From Azorinus chamasolen (taxonomy: Eukaryota > Mollusca > Bivalvia > Cardiida > Solecurtidae): 64,000 bases of DNA. Both the position numbers and the translations under genes were made by a program. The notes under the pieces are model-generated. The model worked only from the letters and a program-made list of their open reading frames with translations, was not told the DNA's origin and made no database searches. The stretch is from positions 74,670,106 to 74,734,105 of the forward strand of contig OY755243.1 in assembly GCA_963576725.1 (NCBI GenBank), read 5' to 3'. Positions 22,821 through 34,700 of the stretch are shown here, piece after piece. The first letter of the stretch is position 1, and every line of letters starts with the position of its first letter.

Positions 22821-23319
22821 ACTGAATATGATAAGTAATATCTTACATGACTTATACTGCGTCTGGTATTTATTGCATTCGTGTTTATGTTTTCAGATAT
22901 AGGATATGATGATGCTACGAGTCCAACATACCGTTAAGCAGCCGATTGCATGCAAGACAACAAAACGTTGACGATACTCCGCTTAAGCCTTATACTTGTT
23001 TATTATTTGTTGAGTTTACATAGTGTGTTAGAATAAAAGTTCAACACTACTCACCGGCTTAAGTTGTATTCACTGTTCATAATAAAACGCTGAAACTGAT
23101 GATCCGGAAGGACCAGGAAATATAACAGCACTGAGATACAATATCAGAATCACGCCCAGATATCGACTCTAAATCAATGATTGTTGTCCGAATATATTCT
23201 TAAATGTCTCTCATTTCATTTTCGCCTCTGCAAAAATTTATCTTGTTTTTCTGTGTAAATGAAGGTGCACGAATTCTCAGTTTCAGATATATGTTTTTCA
23301 TATTTTTCACTTTCAATTA

Positions 23320-23560
23320 ACGTCTGAAAGTAGGAGATCCTTCGAAAGTAAAAGCTACAATGCAAAACAAGAAACTTGCAGACTCAGTTTTATTGAGTCT
23401 GTTCATGATCATGAGCAATACAACACAACTCACACCCTCTTACATTGGTTTAAGCGGTATTCAATTTTCAAAACCAATAACATCGGAACTAATAACTAGA
23501 CAATATAACAACACTGAGAATGAAGTACGCGGGCGACTTTTTACAGTCGCTACACAATAA
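23320..23560 (-). repeat. CCTTCGGGATC-family dispersed repeat, unit-B copy, reverse
   Basis: Duplicate of 3522-3726; about 30 bp longer (extra ACTAGACAATATAACAACAC) and so closer to the family consensus. Confidence 0.6.
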
Positions 23561-24239
23561 CTAAGTTTATCGACTGTTTTTTTAAATGCGTTCTAGCTTT
23601 GGCAAGGACTGTTAAAATCGTTTAACGTCTGCCTTGAGTTCGACAGCCTAGTGGGGTGTGACTACAAGGGCCGGTGACTGATTCAGGTATAATGTTTGAA
23701 TTTGAAGTAAAAGTATATGGAGCCTGCATAGTATACGGGTACGGGAATTACTGTATTACATATTTCCAGACAAGGTCATGTTCAGCTGGTTCATGTTTGT
23801 GATAGGATGGGTATTTCCTTTACATTCAGATCTCTGTGCACCCCGTCCACCAGATAACCAATCTGGCTGGTTTAATCAATATCCGCTATCAAGGGAGATT
23901 TAGCTTTTCGTTTTGACATGCCATTTTTTCAACGAATGCTGCCTGTTTGGGTAGTTGTCGTGACTGACATGCAGATTACGTTTTCCTACCACCATTACAT
24001 CTGTCGAAATACCTTGTATTTATAGTCGTTATTTCACCTTTGCATATGTTTTGTCTTTATCAGCGCCGGAATAACCTTATGACCAGGTCAACAGAAACCC
24101 AATTGCCGGTCTTAACCCTTGTCGTCCAACAAACTTTGACCTGCATTGCATTTGCAAAAAGCTTAAATCCAGATTAGAGGCCGATTAAATCGAGGCCTCA
24201 CCAAGATGGAAGCTGTGTGACACACTGTCAATAGTTGAT

Positions 24240-24461
24240 TTAACCCTTTAGGCACGACTAATTGTCGTCTGCAACTCAGTTTTGTTAAACCATTTCAGTA
24301 AATTGAGGAAAGGGTATAAATTTAAATTCAAAAGATAAAAACACATATATAGAACTAGAGACCGAGACAAAAAATCCCGAATTTGCTTCTGGCGGCGTCT
24401 GATCTGGGACTGCACTATTTGTCGTGGTGCATGTGTGCTACAGTGGCGATAAAAGAGTTAA
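24240..24461. mobile_element. TTAA-flanked hairpin MITE, unit-B copy
   Basis: Orthologue within the duplication of 4402-4628, with a small internal deletion near its left end. Confidence 0.7.
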
Positions 24462-24865
24462 AGCTAGCTCGAATCGTGCGTAGCAAACATTGCACTAGGG
24501 TTGCAAATTTGAGTAGTTATTATTGTTTCCAATGAACCAATGGTTAATTGTTTACTTCGTAAGTACGCCTTTATGCGGATATGCAAATAGGGTACGGTAT
24601 ATGATCAGACGACTCCAGTAGTAGCCGTCTGGCCAAAGTCTGCTGTGTTTGCTTATGACGTAATATAGACACGATTACACAGTTTCTGTCAGGACCAAAC
24701 ATGTCAATGTGCATGTCCTCAGTAACAATTAAGCTGATAAATATTCATGATATCATTATTGTTTACATGAATATTCATGGAGTAAACGGTTAAGGCAGCT
24801 TAGCATATGATACATGTAACATAATGCTAAAGTATTCAATGTTTCTTTAATACGAGATTTTATTA

Positions 24866-25081
24866 TACAGTAAAATTTCGATTATTCAAACACTAAGATA
24901 CGCATGATAATCAATCTTTAAGACAGGTGACAGCTTAATGCACGGTGAAAGTCATGAAGAAAGCTCCTCTAGGAGCGTTCTGTATGAATTTCACCATGCA
25001 TTAAGCAGTCACCTGCCTAAAAGGATCTAATTTCTTTTTTACTAAAATTTCGAATAATCGAATAATCGAAATTTAACTGTA
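24866..25081. mobile_element. TA-flanked hairpin MITE (pogo-like), unit-B copy
   Basis: Duplicate of 5023-5236; its right end AACTGTA is better preserved. Confidence 0.7.
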
Positions 25082-25570
25082 TTGCATTTTCACCAGGATC
25101 TGTGTCTGTATTATTCAACAGTCACATTTATCCCTAAACCTGATGAACAAACTTTTGTCGGTGAAATTCTATCGATTTCAGTTGTCACATTTAATTTAAT
25201 GAGCATTTTGTGAACCTTTAAAACATGCATACAGGAACATTCCCCGACTGGGGAATTGTGTTCACCATTGGGGCATTATATAGCATTCTCCTGTAATTAA
25301 ACGTTGACAGCATCCGCTACCAACCTTTCAAGCATGCGTGAGGTATATATTATTATTCAGACAAATATGATACACTGCCCAATAAAGAAAGACACTACCG
25401 AGCAAGGTCCATTTAACATCGCAAATAACCAACACCGACAGTGCCGTAATTTTATCAATTATAAAAGTGACGGGTGTGACAAATGCAATGCCATTAGTTA
25501 TGAGAGAAAGGAAAATGACAACCTGCCAGGCGTGTTAAGTAACGATAACAAGCTATACTTGACCTGGATT

Positions 25571-26050
25571 TTACAGTGTTGCTATATTTTCTGGTCCTTC
25601 GGGATCATTAGATTTGATATTATTAGTTTTAAAAATTGAATATTGCTTAAGCCGGTGCTAGGGAGCATGAGTAGCGTTGCACTTTTAATCACTACTCATT
25701 AACAGACTCAATGAACCAAGTCTACAAGTTTCTCTTTTCGCATTGCTAATTTTGCTTTCTAAAGATCTCCCACTTTCAGACTATATTTACTTCTAAACAG
25801 CAGTGTTAAGTGCTTGTGTGGCGGCCGTAAAAAGTCGCCCTGTACTTCATTCTCAGTGTTGTTATAGTTTCCGTTCCTTCGGGATCATTAGTTTTAATGT
25901 TATTAGTTTCGAAAATTGAATACTGCTTAAGCCGGTGCTAGCGGGGGGGGGGGGGGGGGGCTTGAGTGGTGTTGTACTTTTAATTAATACTTATGAACAG
26001 ACTCAATAAAACCGAGTCTGCAATTTTCTCTTTTCGCATTGCTAACTTTC
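25571..26050 (+). repeat. Two CCTTCGGGATC-family units, unit-B copy
   Basis: Duplicate of 5728-6221 with a poly-G expansion near 25942-25960. Confidence 0.6.
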
Positions 26051-26455
26051 CTATAGTATCGTGCGTTTTCCAGATGAATATATTTTAGGCGAAAAGTTAA
26101 TCAGGCATCCTGTACAGAGAAATTGCGAATCTTTTAAGTCGGGCATTCAAAAACATAACCACTAAACTAGGTAACTAGTTGTATATTGATTATTGAGTTA
26201 AAAACTGAGTTATTCTCGATTAAACATGATTGGACCCTTTAATTCATAAATACCCTTTAAAGACACTGCAAACGGAGTAGACCCAGCTCCCTATATACTA
26301 TCCGCCTTATAATAGTGTGCTCTCTTGGTTTAATGAAATGATGCAGATTATACAGTTTCTGTCATGGCCAAATATATGTCATATTTCATTATTATCCAGC
26401 TACTTAATATTCATGATGTCATCATTTCTTACAAGTATATACATGGAGTAAATAG

Positions 26456-26683
26456 TTAACCCATTTGCTCCCGCGATCCCATATATGGGACGTTGGCAAA
26501 CAGGTAGACTCTGATCAGACGCCGCATAATGCGGCGACTGATCAGAGTCTTCACTGTTTGCTGATAGGAAATGCAATATAAAACAAAACAAAAATGAAAA
26601 TTTAGACCAGACACCACTTAGATAAAAGATAGACTAATCCAATATATAAGCATGGAAGAATCCACTAGGAGCAAATGGGTTTA
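26456..26683. mobile_element. TTAA-type hairpin MITE, CCCATTTGCTCCC family, unit-B copy
   Basis: Duplicate of 6672-6888 with the apex CGCCGCATAATGCGGCG retained, which shows that the copy in unit A lost part of its palindrome after the duplication. Confidence 0.75.
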
Positions 26684-26862
26684 CCATCAATCAGCATAAT
26701 GCGTCCAAAGTGTATAACGAAAGCTATACATTATTAATACATTAGCTTCAACTATACAGATGAACTTCGATATCTCAAACTTTAAGAGACAACACAAATT
26801 ACTTCGAGAAAACATAGGTTCGAGTTATCGACTTTCCTATGTGAACAATTGAGGTTCACGCC

Positions 26863-27108
26863 TTAACTCTTTCGGCGCCAGTGTCGCCTGTTGGCACCAT
26901 TGAAAACAGTGCAGTCCCAGGTCAGATGCCGCTTTTTCAAGGTGGCATCTGACCTGGGACTCCACTGTTTTCTGTATTATTTTAGCCCAGGCATACGGAT
27001 TTTAAAAAACAAATGTTTTACTAATATATCTTTATTATTTAGTTTAGAGTTATATTTAAACTGAAATTATTAGTGCATACGAAACTTTTAAATTTGGCGC
27101 CAAAAGAA
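26863..27108. mobile_element. TTAA-flanked hairpin MITE, unit-B copy
   Basis: Same insertion as 7291-7540; the right TTAA has since been lost in a 4-bp deletion. Confidence 0.78.
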
Positions 27109-27401
27109 TGCAGTTCTAAAGTAATGCTGCAATCTCCTGTAGAACCTTCAACATTACTTTAGACCTACATTAAGCTATCCTATTTGTTTCTAGTTATCCT
27201 TATCGATACATTTAAGAACAGTTCCTTGTTGTAAATGTTGAAAGGGTCGAACTTTTATTTCGAGTGATCTTGAACTTCGAGTTATTTGAAATATCAAAGG
27301 TCAACTGTATAAATAATACGCAAGCTCTAACATATAGTATCGATATATAGATCTAAGTCAACTTAGAGTGAAATGTCAAGCGTAGATCAATAAATATAAC
27401 T

Positions 27402-27546
27402 CTTACCTGCTGTACATCCGTGTTCATGATAAATTGTTCTTATGAAACGAGTTTACTATAACAATATGACACGAGCTTTAGCGAGTGTAATATTCATTAT
27501 AGTAAACGAGGTTCATAAAAATAATTTGTAATGAACACGATGTAAG
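27402..27546. mobile_element. Hairpin MITE present only in unit B
   Basis: CTTACCTGC...CATGAT arm pairs with ...GAACACGATGTAAG; stem GAAACGAGTTTACTATAA. It lies in about 250 bp that interrupt GTATAAATAA/AAAGCGCCATAG, which is contiguous in unit A at about 7740-7755. An inverted relative is at 63063-63200. Confidence 0.7.
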
Positions 27547-27716
27547 ATTCTTTTTATCACATAAGATTTAAAAGCGCCATAGAAAGTGAAGCAGACTAAA
27601 TCGTGAAAGTTCGGTCCTTCCAAATTGGCACTACAAAAGTGTTCTTAAAAGTATCGCTACTCATATATAGAAATATACGTGGCAGCTTAATTCAGATCTA
27701 AAGTAAAGCTGAAAGT

Positions 27717-27844
27717 TTTATATTGAAATTCCTGTCAGCAAACAGTGTAGACTCTGATCAGACGCCGCATTATGCGGCGTCTGATCAGAGTCTACATTGT
27801 TTGCCTACGTCCCATAATTGGGATCGTGGGAGCTAATGGGTTAA
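27717..27844. mobile_element. Right part of a TTAA hairpin MITE at a deletion junction
   Basis: Joins directly to AAAGTAAAGCTGAAAG of an unrelated hairpin; identical to 13538-13666 onwards. The left 100 bp are missing, so the 5.2-kb loss happened in unit B. Confidence 0.8.
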
Positions 27845-28426
27845 TGTTGTACTGAATAATTAATAACACTCTCTACAAAGCGTTATAAAGAAGGTCTGTC
27901 TGAATCGTTCATCAATCATCGGAGTTAACGATTCTATATGTTACATACCATAACTATTCATCTATAAAATATAATCAGTACTCGTTTTTACGAGATATCA
28001 TTTGAATCTAGAATAATAAAACGCCTCATGGGGATCGAAGCCGTTTCGGAACAGATGAATATAGATTGTTTCCAAATACGAATGACATGATGTTTTGTGT
28101 TGGTGTTGTTTTATTCAGAGGATTAAATGTTAAAAAGAAAGGTTTTGCAATAGTTTACTTGATAGGCGGTTTATTTTAAATGACTTTCTGTTGTTTTACA
28201 ACACAATAGTGAAGAACGTTACCAATTTATTGACGTTTGTAAAATTGAAGATATACAGTATGACGACAAGCATTGATTTTTAGATTCGAGAAAGATTGTG
28301 TCATGTGATCTCACTTGCCGATTTAACTTACATTGATTACTCTGGCTGGTTATGTTAGTATGTTTCACTTGGGATTTTTCATAGTTCCTGTTTGCATGTT
28401 ACTGCTGCGCTAATTACCTTTCTCCA

Positions 28427-28744
28427 ATGGCCATTATTGCAAAGCTTTGGATTGTCATGAGCTTACTCATGAGCATTGCATTTGCTAAGGAGTGTTACAA
28501 ATTAAGCCTCAATCGTGAATATTTCGGGAGGAGACTGAATGGTCATATATCGCAGATTCGGCAGGACAAATCAATTTCCCAGTGTGCAGTGGAGTGTTAC
28601 CTAGTAACAGAATGTGTCTCGTTCAATTATCAGACATCTGAAAATTGGTGTGAGTTGAATTCTGGTACAAAAACATCCACAGGTCCTAGTGAATTTCTGA
28701 TAGAACCAACATTTCTCTATTCAGATTTATCGGTGTGGCCTAAG
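28427..28744 (+). CDS. Gene B exon 1: signal peptide and PAN/Apple domain
   Basis: 106 codons, phase 0, donor GTAATT. Signal peptide ends AFA-KEC; PAN cysteines at 23, 53, 57, 63 and 75 are all kept. Confidence 0.88.
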
Positions 28745-31700
28745 GTAATTAAAAATTCTCACTAGTCCGTAATCAGTCATATCATTTGGTTTCAATTTAG
28801 ACATGATTTGCAAGCAATATTGCTGCTATTCATTACTTAATAAATGGTGTAGAAGTTTCCTATCGCGTTTAGAAATGCAACTACAAATCTGAAGTTACAC
28901 TAAAATGCAAATTACTTAACAGTCATTGGATTGTATAGTAACACCTGTCTATAACGGCCACTAAATTACATCAAGTATTTTGTGCTGAAGGCAGGTTGCT
29001 GTCTAAAACATAGTGAAAGTAAAACAGAATGCTCCTATAGGAGCGTTCTGTTTTACTTTCACCTTGCTTTAAGCAGCCACCTGCTCTAAATACCAATTAA
29101 TTAACACAATTTAGTGGCCGTTTTAGAGGTTTTATTGTATAATATGCTATCTAATAGTGACAGTATTTCACGTTGAATCCACTTAGCCTTTCTCCTGCTA
29201 ACCGAATCTAGACAAGCATGTTGGAATCAGATAAGACCCGGTGTCTCATCAGCATCAAAAGTATTTATTAATTAGTCAATTATTTCTAACACTCTTGTTT
29301 TAATCGAAGAACACAAAATTACGCCGGATCTAACTTTGAGCCGACGTTATTTTGAAGGGGTGGGAGGTAAAACTGTATGACCTCGCCTCCCAATATAACA
29401 GTCGTACACGAACAAATATAACGTAGCCATAATTTACAAATTGTTTTCCGATACGTTGCTATAAGTTCTACCTTTCAGTGACATTTGAAATCATTCAGAC
29501 TTACTAGAGGTATACATGTATGATTCACTCCACGTTTAATCCTTTTTATTTTTGTTCATATTTTGGTTTAAGCAACTCGCCAACGCTTGTGCTGAGAAAC
29601 CCTGTCAACTCGGAGAAAGATGCCAGAGCTATTCACGCCAGCGTGTCTGTGAATCTACTCCTACACGTATGTAACATTGATATATTTTAACTGAGTCACA
29701 TTGATTGCAAGTATATCGTACAATTTCCAAGTATAACTAAACCAACTACGAGTTTTGACATTGATGTCGGGCATTTTAAACCGTTCGTGTGTTCTAAATA
29801 AATAATACTAATCGAAATAATGATTTAAACATAGCGTTTCGTTATGTTATTACACTGAACATTAACACTGAACATGATAAATATTCATGGAAGAAACAAT
29901 TAGTGTTTGAGTATTGTTTGATTATTTGTATTGATGCTTTACGTCGCTTTAAAAGTACAGCTGACGTTCGACATCTCGAATTCGGATAGCTTGAACTTAG
30001 GGATAACTGGTAGTAAAAATTCGGTCGCTCCAACATTTACAAAATGTAATGTTAAAATTCATTACGCATATCTAGAAAGACATGTGACAGCTTAATGCAG
30101 ATCTAAAGTAATGCTGAAAGCTCCTATATGAGATTTCAGCATTAGTGTAGTCCTACATTTAGCTGTAAACTTGAGAAATTGGAATTTAATGCAGATCTAA
30201 AGTAATGCTGAAAGCACCTATAGGAGATTTCAGCATTAGTGTAGCCCTACATTTAGCTGTAAACCTGGGAAATTAGACTTTAAAGGTTTGAGATATCGAA
30301 GTTGCATTGTGTTTCAATCATATCATGGCTCTCGAGAACGTACGCTTAAAGGGGATGTCCCTACATTTGACGCGTTTCATAAACACTTAAAATATACAAA
30401 ACTTATTTATTTATATGCTGAAAAGTAGTATATCGCAAAAAGCCCCATCCAATTACCGTTTATAATGACAAAACATCCATGTGTTTGATATCGCCGATCC
30501 CGGTTTTACTACCCGAAGTTTCAGTTTTATTCGGGTTGGGTTTTAGTTTCGTAACTGTTCGCCCTATTCGCGATTCTCCGACCACTTCCGAGAAAGCTAT
30601 TACGTAAACAATGGAGGGATCGGTGATCATCGGCCAAACGCGGAAGAATTAACGGAAAAGGCCGATAATATTGTGTTGTAGAACAAAAAATATCAGTATT
30701 GATGAAATCGGTTTATTTGTATCACAGGGGCATTTTTCGATATAAGTTCAAATTGGGAACCTTCATAATAATGCTAGAGCATAACAAATACCAAGTTTTA
30801 TGATATTATTGAAAATATGCGATCATTGTAGGGATTTCCTCTTTCAGCGTAGATTTCCCCATAATTTAATATATGTGTTAATAGAATCCGTTAATACTTT
30901 ATGGTGATCATTTCTTTTGTTGTCGATTTTATAAATCGGTGTAGATAATTCTTTCAGATCTTGCACAGACATGTTCAGTGGTGAAGAAAATGTCGCCTGA
31001 ATATAGTGATGGTGAATATTGGCTGTATTCTGCATTGTTGAAAACCAATATCAAAGTATACTGTCACAATATGGCATCATCTGATCCAAAGGAGTACATA
31101 ACATGTAAGTAGACTAGTATGTTTCTTCATTTATAATATTTTAGGACAGCCTTAGGAAAAGCATGAGTATACATAACGTCCTTCTATATATCATATTGAA
31201 CCAATCATATAAAATGCGTAAATGAAACCTTTGACAGCTCCGTTGTTATCCAACCAACATTGTGTGATGGCGACAATTCTAAAAAACATAGTGTTTGTTG
31301 AAGAAATGACTACGTGTTGCAATACAAGTACTAATCTATGACTCTGGTGAAACAAAAAAGCCCTAACCCATTTGCTCCCAGTGGATTCTCCCATGCTTAT
31401 ATATTGGATTAATCTATCTTTTATCTATGGGATGTCTGGTCTAAATTTTCATTTTCATTTTGTTTTATATTGAATTTCCTACGAGCAAACAGTGTAGACT
31501 CAGATCAGAGTCTACACTGTTTGCCTAAGTCCCATATATATGATCGTGGGAGCAGACATTGACTTCCGTGGTAGCGAAATAACGTGGAGTTGTATGGATT
31601 AGTTTGATTATTGACTGGACAATCAGTTAGTCATTCTCCCGTTAAACCCGATTTGAATAGCATTTGAATACAACCCTGATCCAGATAATAACGCCAAATG

Positions 31701-34700
31701 GCTCGGCGTCTCATTAGGATCCAAACTGCTTGATACCCGGTCAGTAGTGTCTCAAAATTTTGATTGAATCGGAAAAAATCCATATAGCACCACATCCTAA
31801 CTTAACTTCATTCTGTGTTCTTCGGGATCACTAGTTTCGATGTTATTATTTTTGAAAACTGAATACTGCTTAAACCGGTGCTGGGGGTAAGTAGTGTTGC
31901 ACTTTTAATTAGTACTCACGAACAGACTTAATGAAATCGAGTCTGCAATTTTCTCTTTTTGCATTTCTGCTTTTGCTTTCGAAGGATTATCCATTTTCAG
32001 AATATAACTAGAGGTTCGTTTTTGTCACAAAAACAGATGTCTCCCCCTCCCATCCTCTTTCCAATACACAAGTGTAATGTCTGTAACTCCAGACTTATCA
32101 GGGTCTAATGTTTAAGTCATAAGGGGCAATAACTCCAACATTGTCAGGGGAGACAATTCAAAAGACCCAGGTACACAAAAAACACATGCTAGTCAACATT
32201 CTTGTGAAGTTTGGTGACTCTAGTACTAGTGGTTTCAGAGATACATGTGACACAAAGTAAAGTTTCTCTTATTTAAGTCATAAGGGGCAGTAACTCCAAA
32301 GTTATCAGGGGGAGACAATGAACATTGTAAACATTCATGTGAAGTTTGGTGACTCTAGTTCTACTGGTTTCAGAGATACTTGCAGCACAAAGTTTCTCTA
32401 ATTTTAAGTTAACATATCAGGGGCAGTAACTCAAGAATTATCAGGGAGAGACAATTAAAAAACCCCAGATGCACAACAACTCATGCTGGTGAACATTCCT
32501 GTGAAGTTTGGTTACTCTAGCCCTAGTGGTTTTAAAGATATGCATGACACAAAGTTTCTCTAATTTTAAGTAATCATATCAGGGGCAATAACTCCAAAGT
32601 TATCAAGGGAAGACAATTCAAAAATCCCAGTTGTACAACAACTCATGCTGGTCGACATTCCTGTGAAGTTTGGTGACTCTAGCCCTAGTGGTTTCAGAGA
32701 TATGCACGACACTAAGTAAAGTTTGTCTAATTTTAAGTCATCAGGGGCAGTAACTCCAAAGTTAACAGGGGAGACAATTCAAAAAACCTAAGAGCAAAAC
32801 AACTCATGCTTGTGAACAATTCTGTGAAGTTTGGTGACTCTAGCCCTACTGGTTTCAGAGATACGCGCGACACAAAGTTTGTATAAATTTAAGTATTCAT
32901 ATCAGGGGCAATAACTCAAGAATTATCAAGGGGAGACAATTCAAAAACCATAGGTGCACAACAACTCATGCTGGTGAACATTCCTGGGAAGTTTGGTGAC
33001 TCTAGTACCAGCGGTTTCAGAGATACGCGCGACACAAAGTTTTTCTAATTTTAAGTCATCAGGGGCAATAACTCCAAAATTATCAGGGGGAGACAATTCA
33101 AAAACCCCAGTTGCACAACAACTCATGCTGGTGAACATTCCTGTGAAGTTTGGTGACTCTAGCCCAACTGGTTTCAGAGATACGCGCGACACAAGTTTGT
33201 GACGGACAGACAGACAGACGGACAGACGGACGGACGGACGGACAGACAGACAACTCTGGCAAAAACAATATATCTCCCCATAAATGGGGGAGACATAATG
33301 ACACTATATTTTTCAAATCGGCGTAAGGGCTAAATATTATTATGGCGGGTATGAATATGTTATATTTAAACATTGAATCGACCAGAATGAATCAATGCCA
33401 ACTTTTCGCATTGGTTCAAATTCAATTAAATATTACAGTGTACAGATATCGTATTTTCGATCGAATCAGCTATATGGCTTTATAGATACATGTAGTGTGG
33501 AGTCACGCATAAATGCATTATACATGAATAAAGTCTCAATAGCATTTAGAAAACACTCTTGCATCAGAATTTATATTCAATTTCTATTTTGATAGTGCCT
33601 TCAGGTAACAACCATGCCTCTGTTGGTGGGTCATTTGACAATTCACCATACTGGCAGCCAACATATATCACGTTCTCCAAAGTTGGCTTAATTATACTGG
33701 TAGGTATTGTTATATTAACCTTAAGTAAGCTACGACTAACTTTGTTATTACCTTTGCCAACAGTTTTGACCCAGATGAGAGGTCATATAAGTCGACTTTT
33801 TTTTTTAATTTTAACATTTACTGTTCGTTTTTGCTCTTCGGGCGACTCTGTTTTTGTATGACTCGTGCATTTAGTTTGCTTCGAAACTGGAATGGTCAAT
33901 GCTAAGTACCGTTTGCTACATGTTAATAAAATAAATTCAGATATGAAAAAATACGGTTCAAATTCGATATAACGTTTTGGCGATTTGCTAGAAATGTCAC
34001 ATTAATGACTGAATATTTGCTAAAATATATATACAGTAAAACCTCTCTATAACGGCCGCTAAATTATGTTAATTAGTTGGTTATTAGGGCAGGTGGCTGC
34101 TTAAAGCAATGTGAAAGTAAAACTGAACGCTCCTATAGGAACATTCTGTTTACTTTCAACTTGCTTTAAGCAGTCACCTGCCTTTAACACAAAATACTTG
34201 ATGTAAATTAGTGGCCGTTAAAGAGAGGCTTACTGTATATATTTGATAGAAATAGTTTATTTGTATCGGAGTGTAACACTTAAGCAGTATTTCAACCATA
34301 TCTCGACGTCCAGCTAATAACAGGTTGAGAAAGATCCCTGCGCTTATTGTATGCACGGACTAGATTCCATTTTTCGTTTGCAGAACACCACATAAGAAGA
34401 ATCACCGACCTACCCAAGCCAGTTGAAAGCCTCCTCACATGAAAAATGGCGAGGTGCTACATGGTTGACAACTGTCTATTTAATTATTTATCAACTAATA
34501 AATTCACCCAAGTGCCTTCTGCTACTTAATGTCAATACACGGCTTATTTACTAACGTTTTGAGCTACATAATTATTACCAATTAGGTAAACGCACATTTT
34601 CGCATAAAATCGCCAGCCATTTCCACGAAAGCACCACTATCTCATGTTTCGCGTATGGATTCCATCAAATACGAACTGTTCAAAACTGCGCTATTTATTT

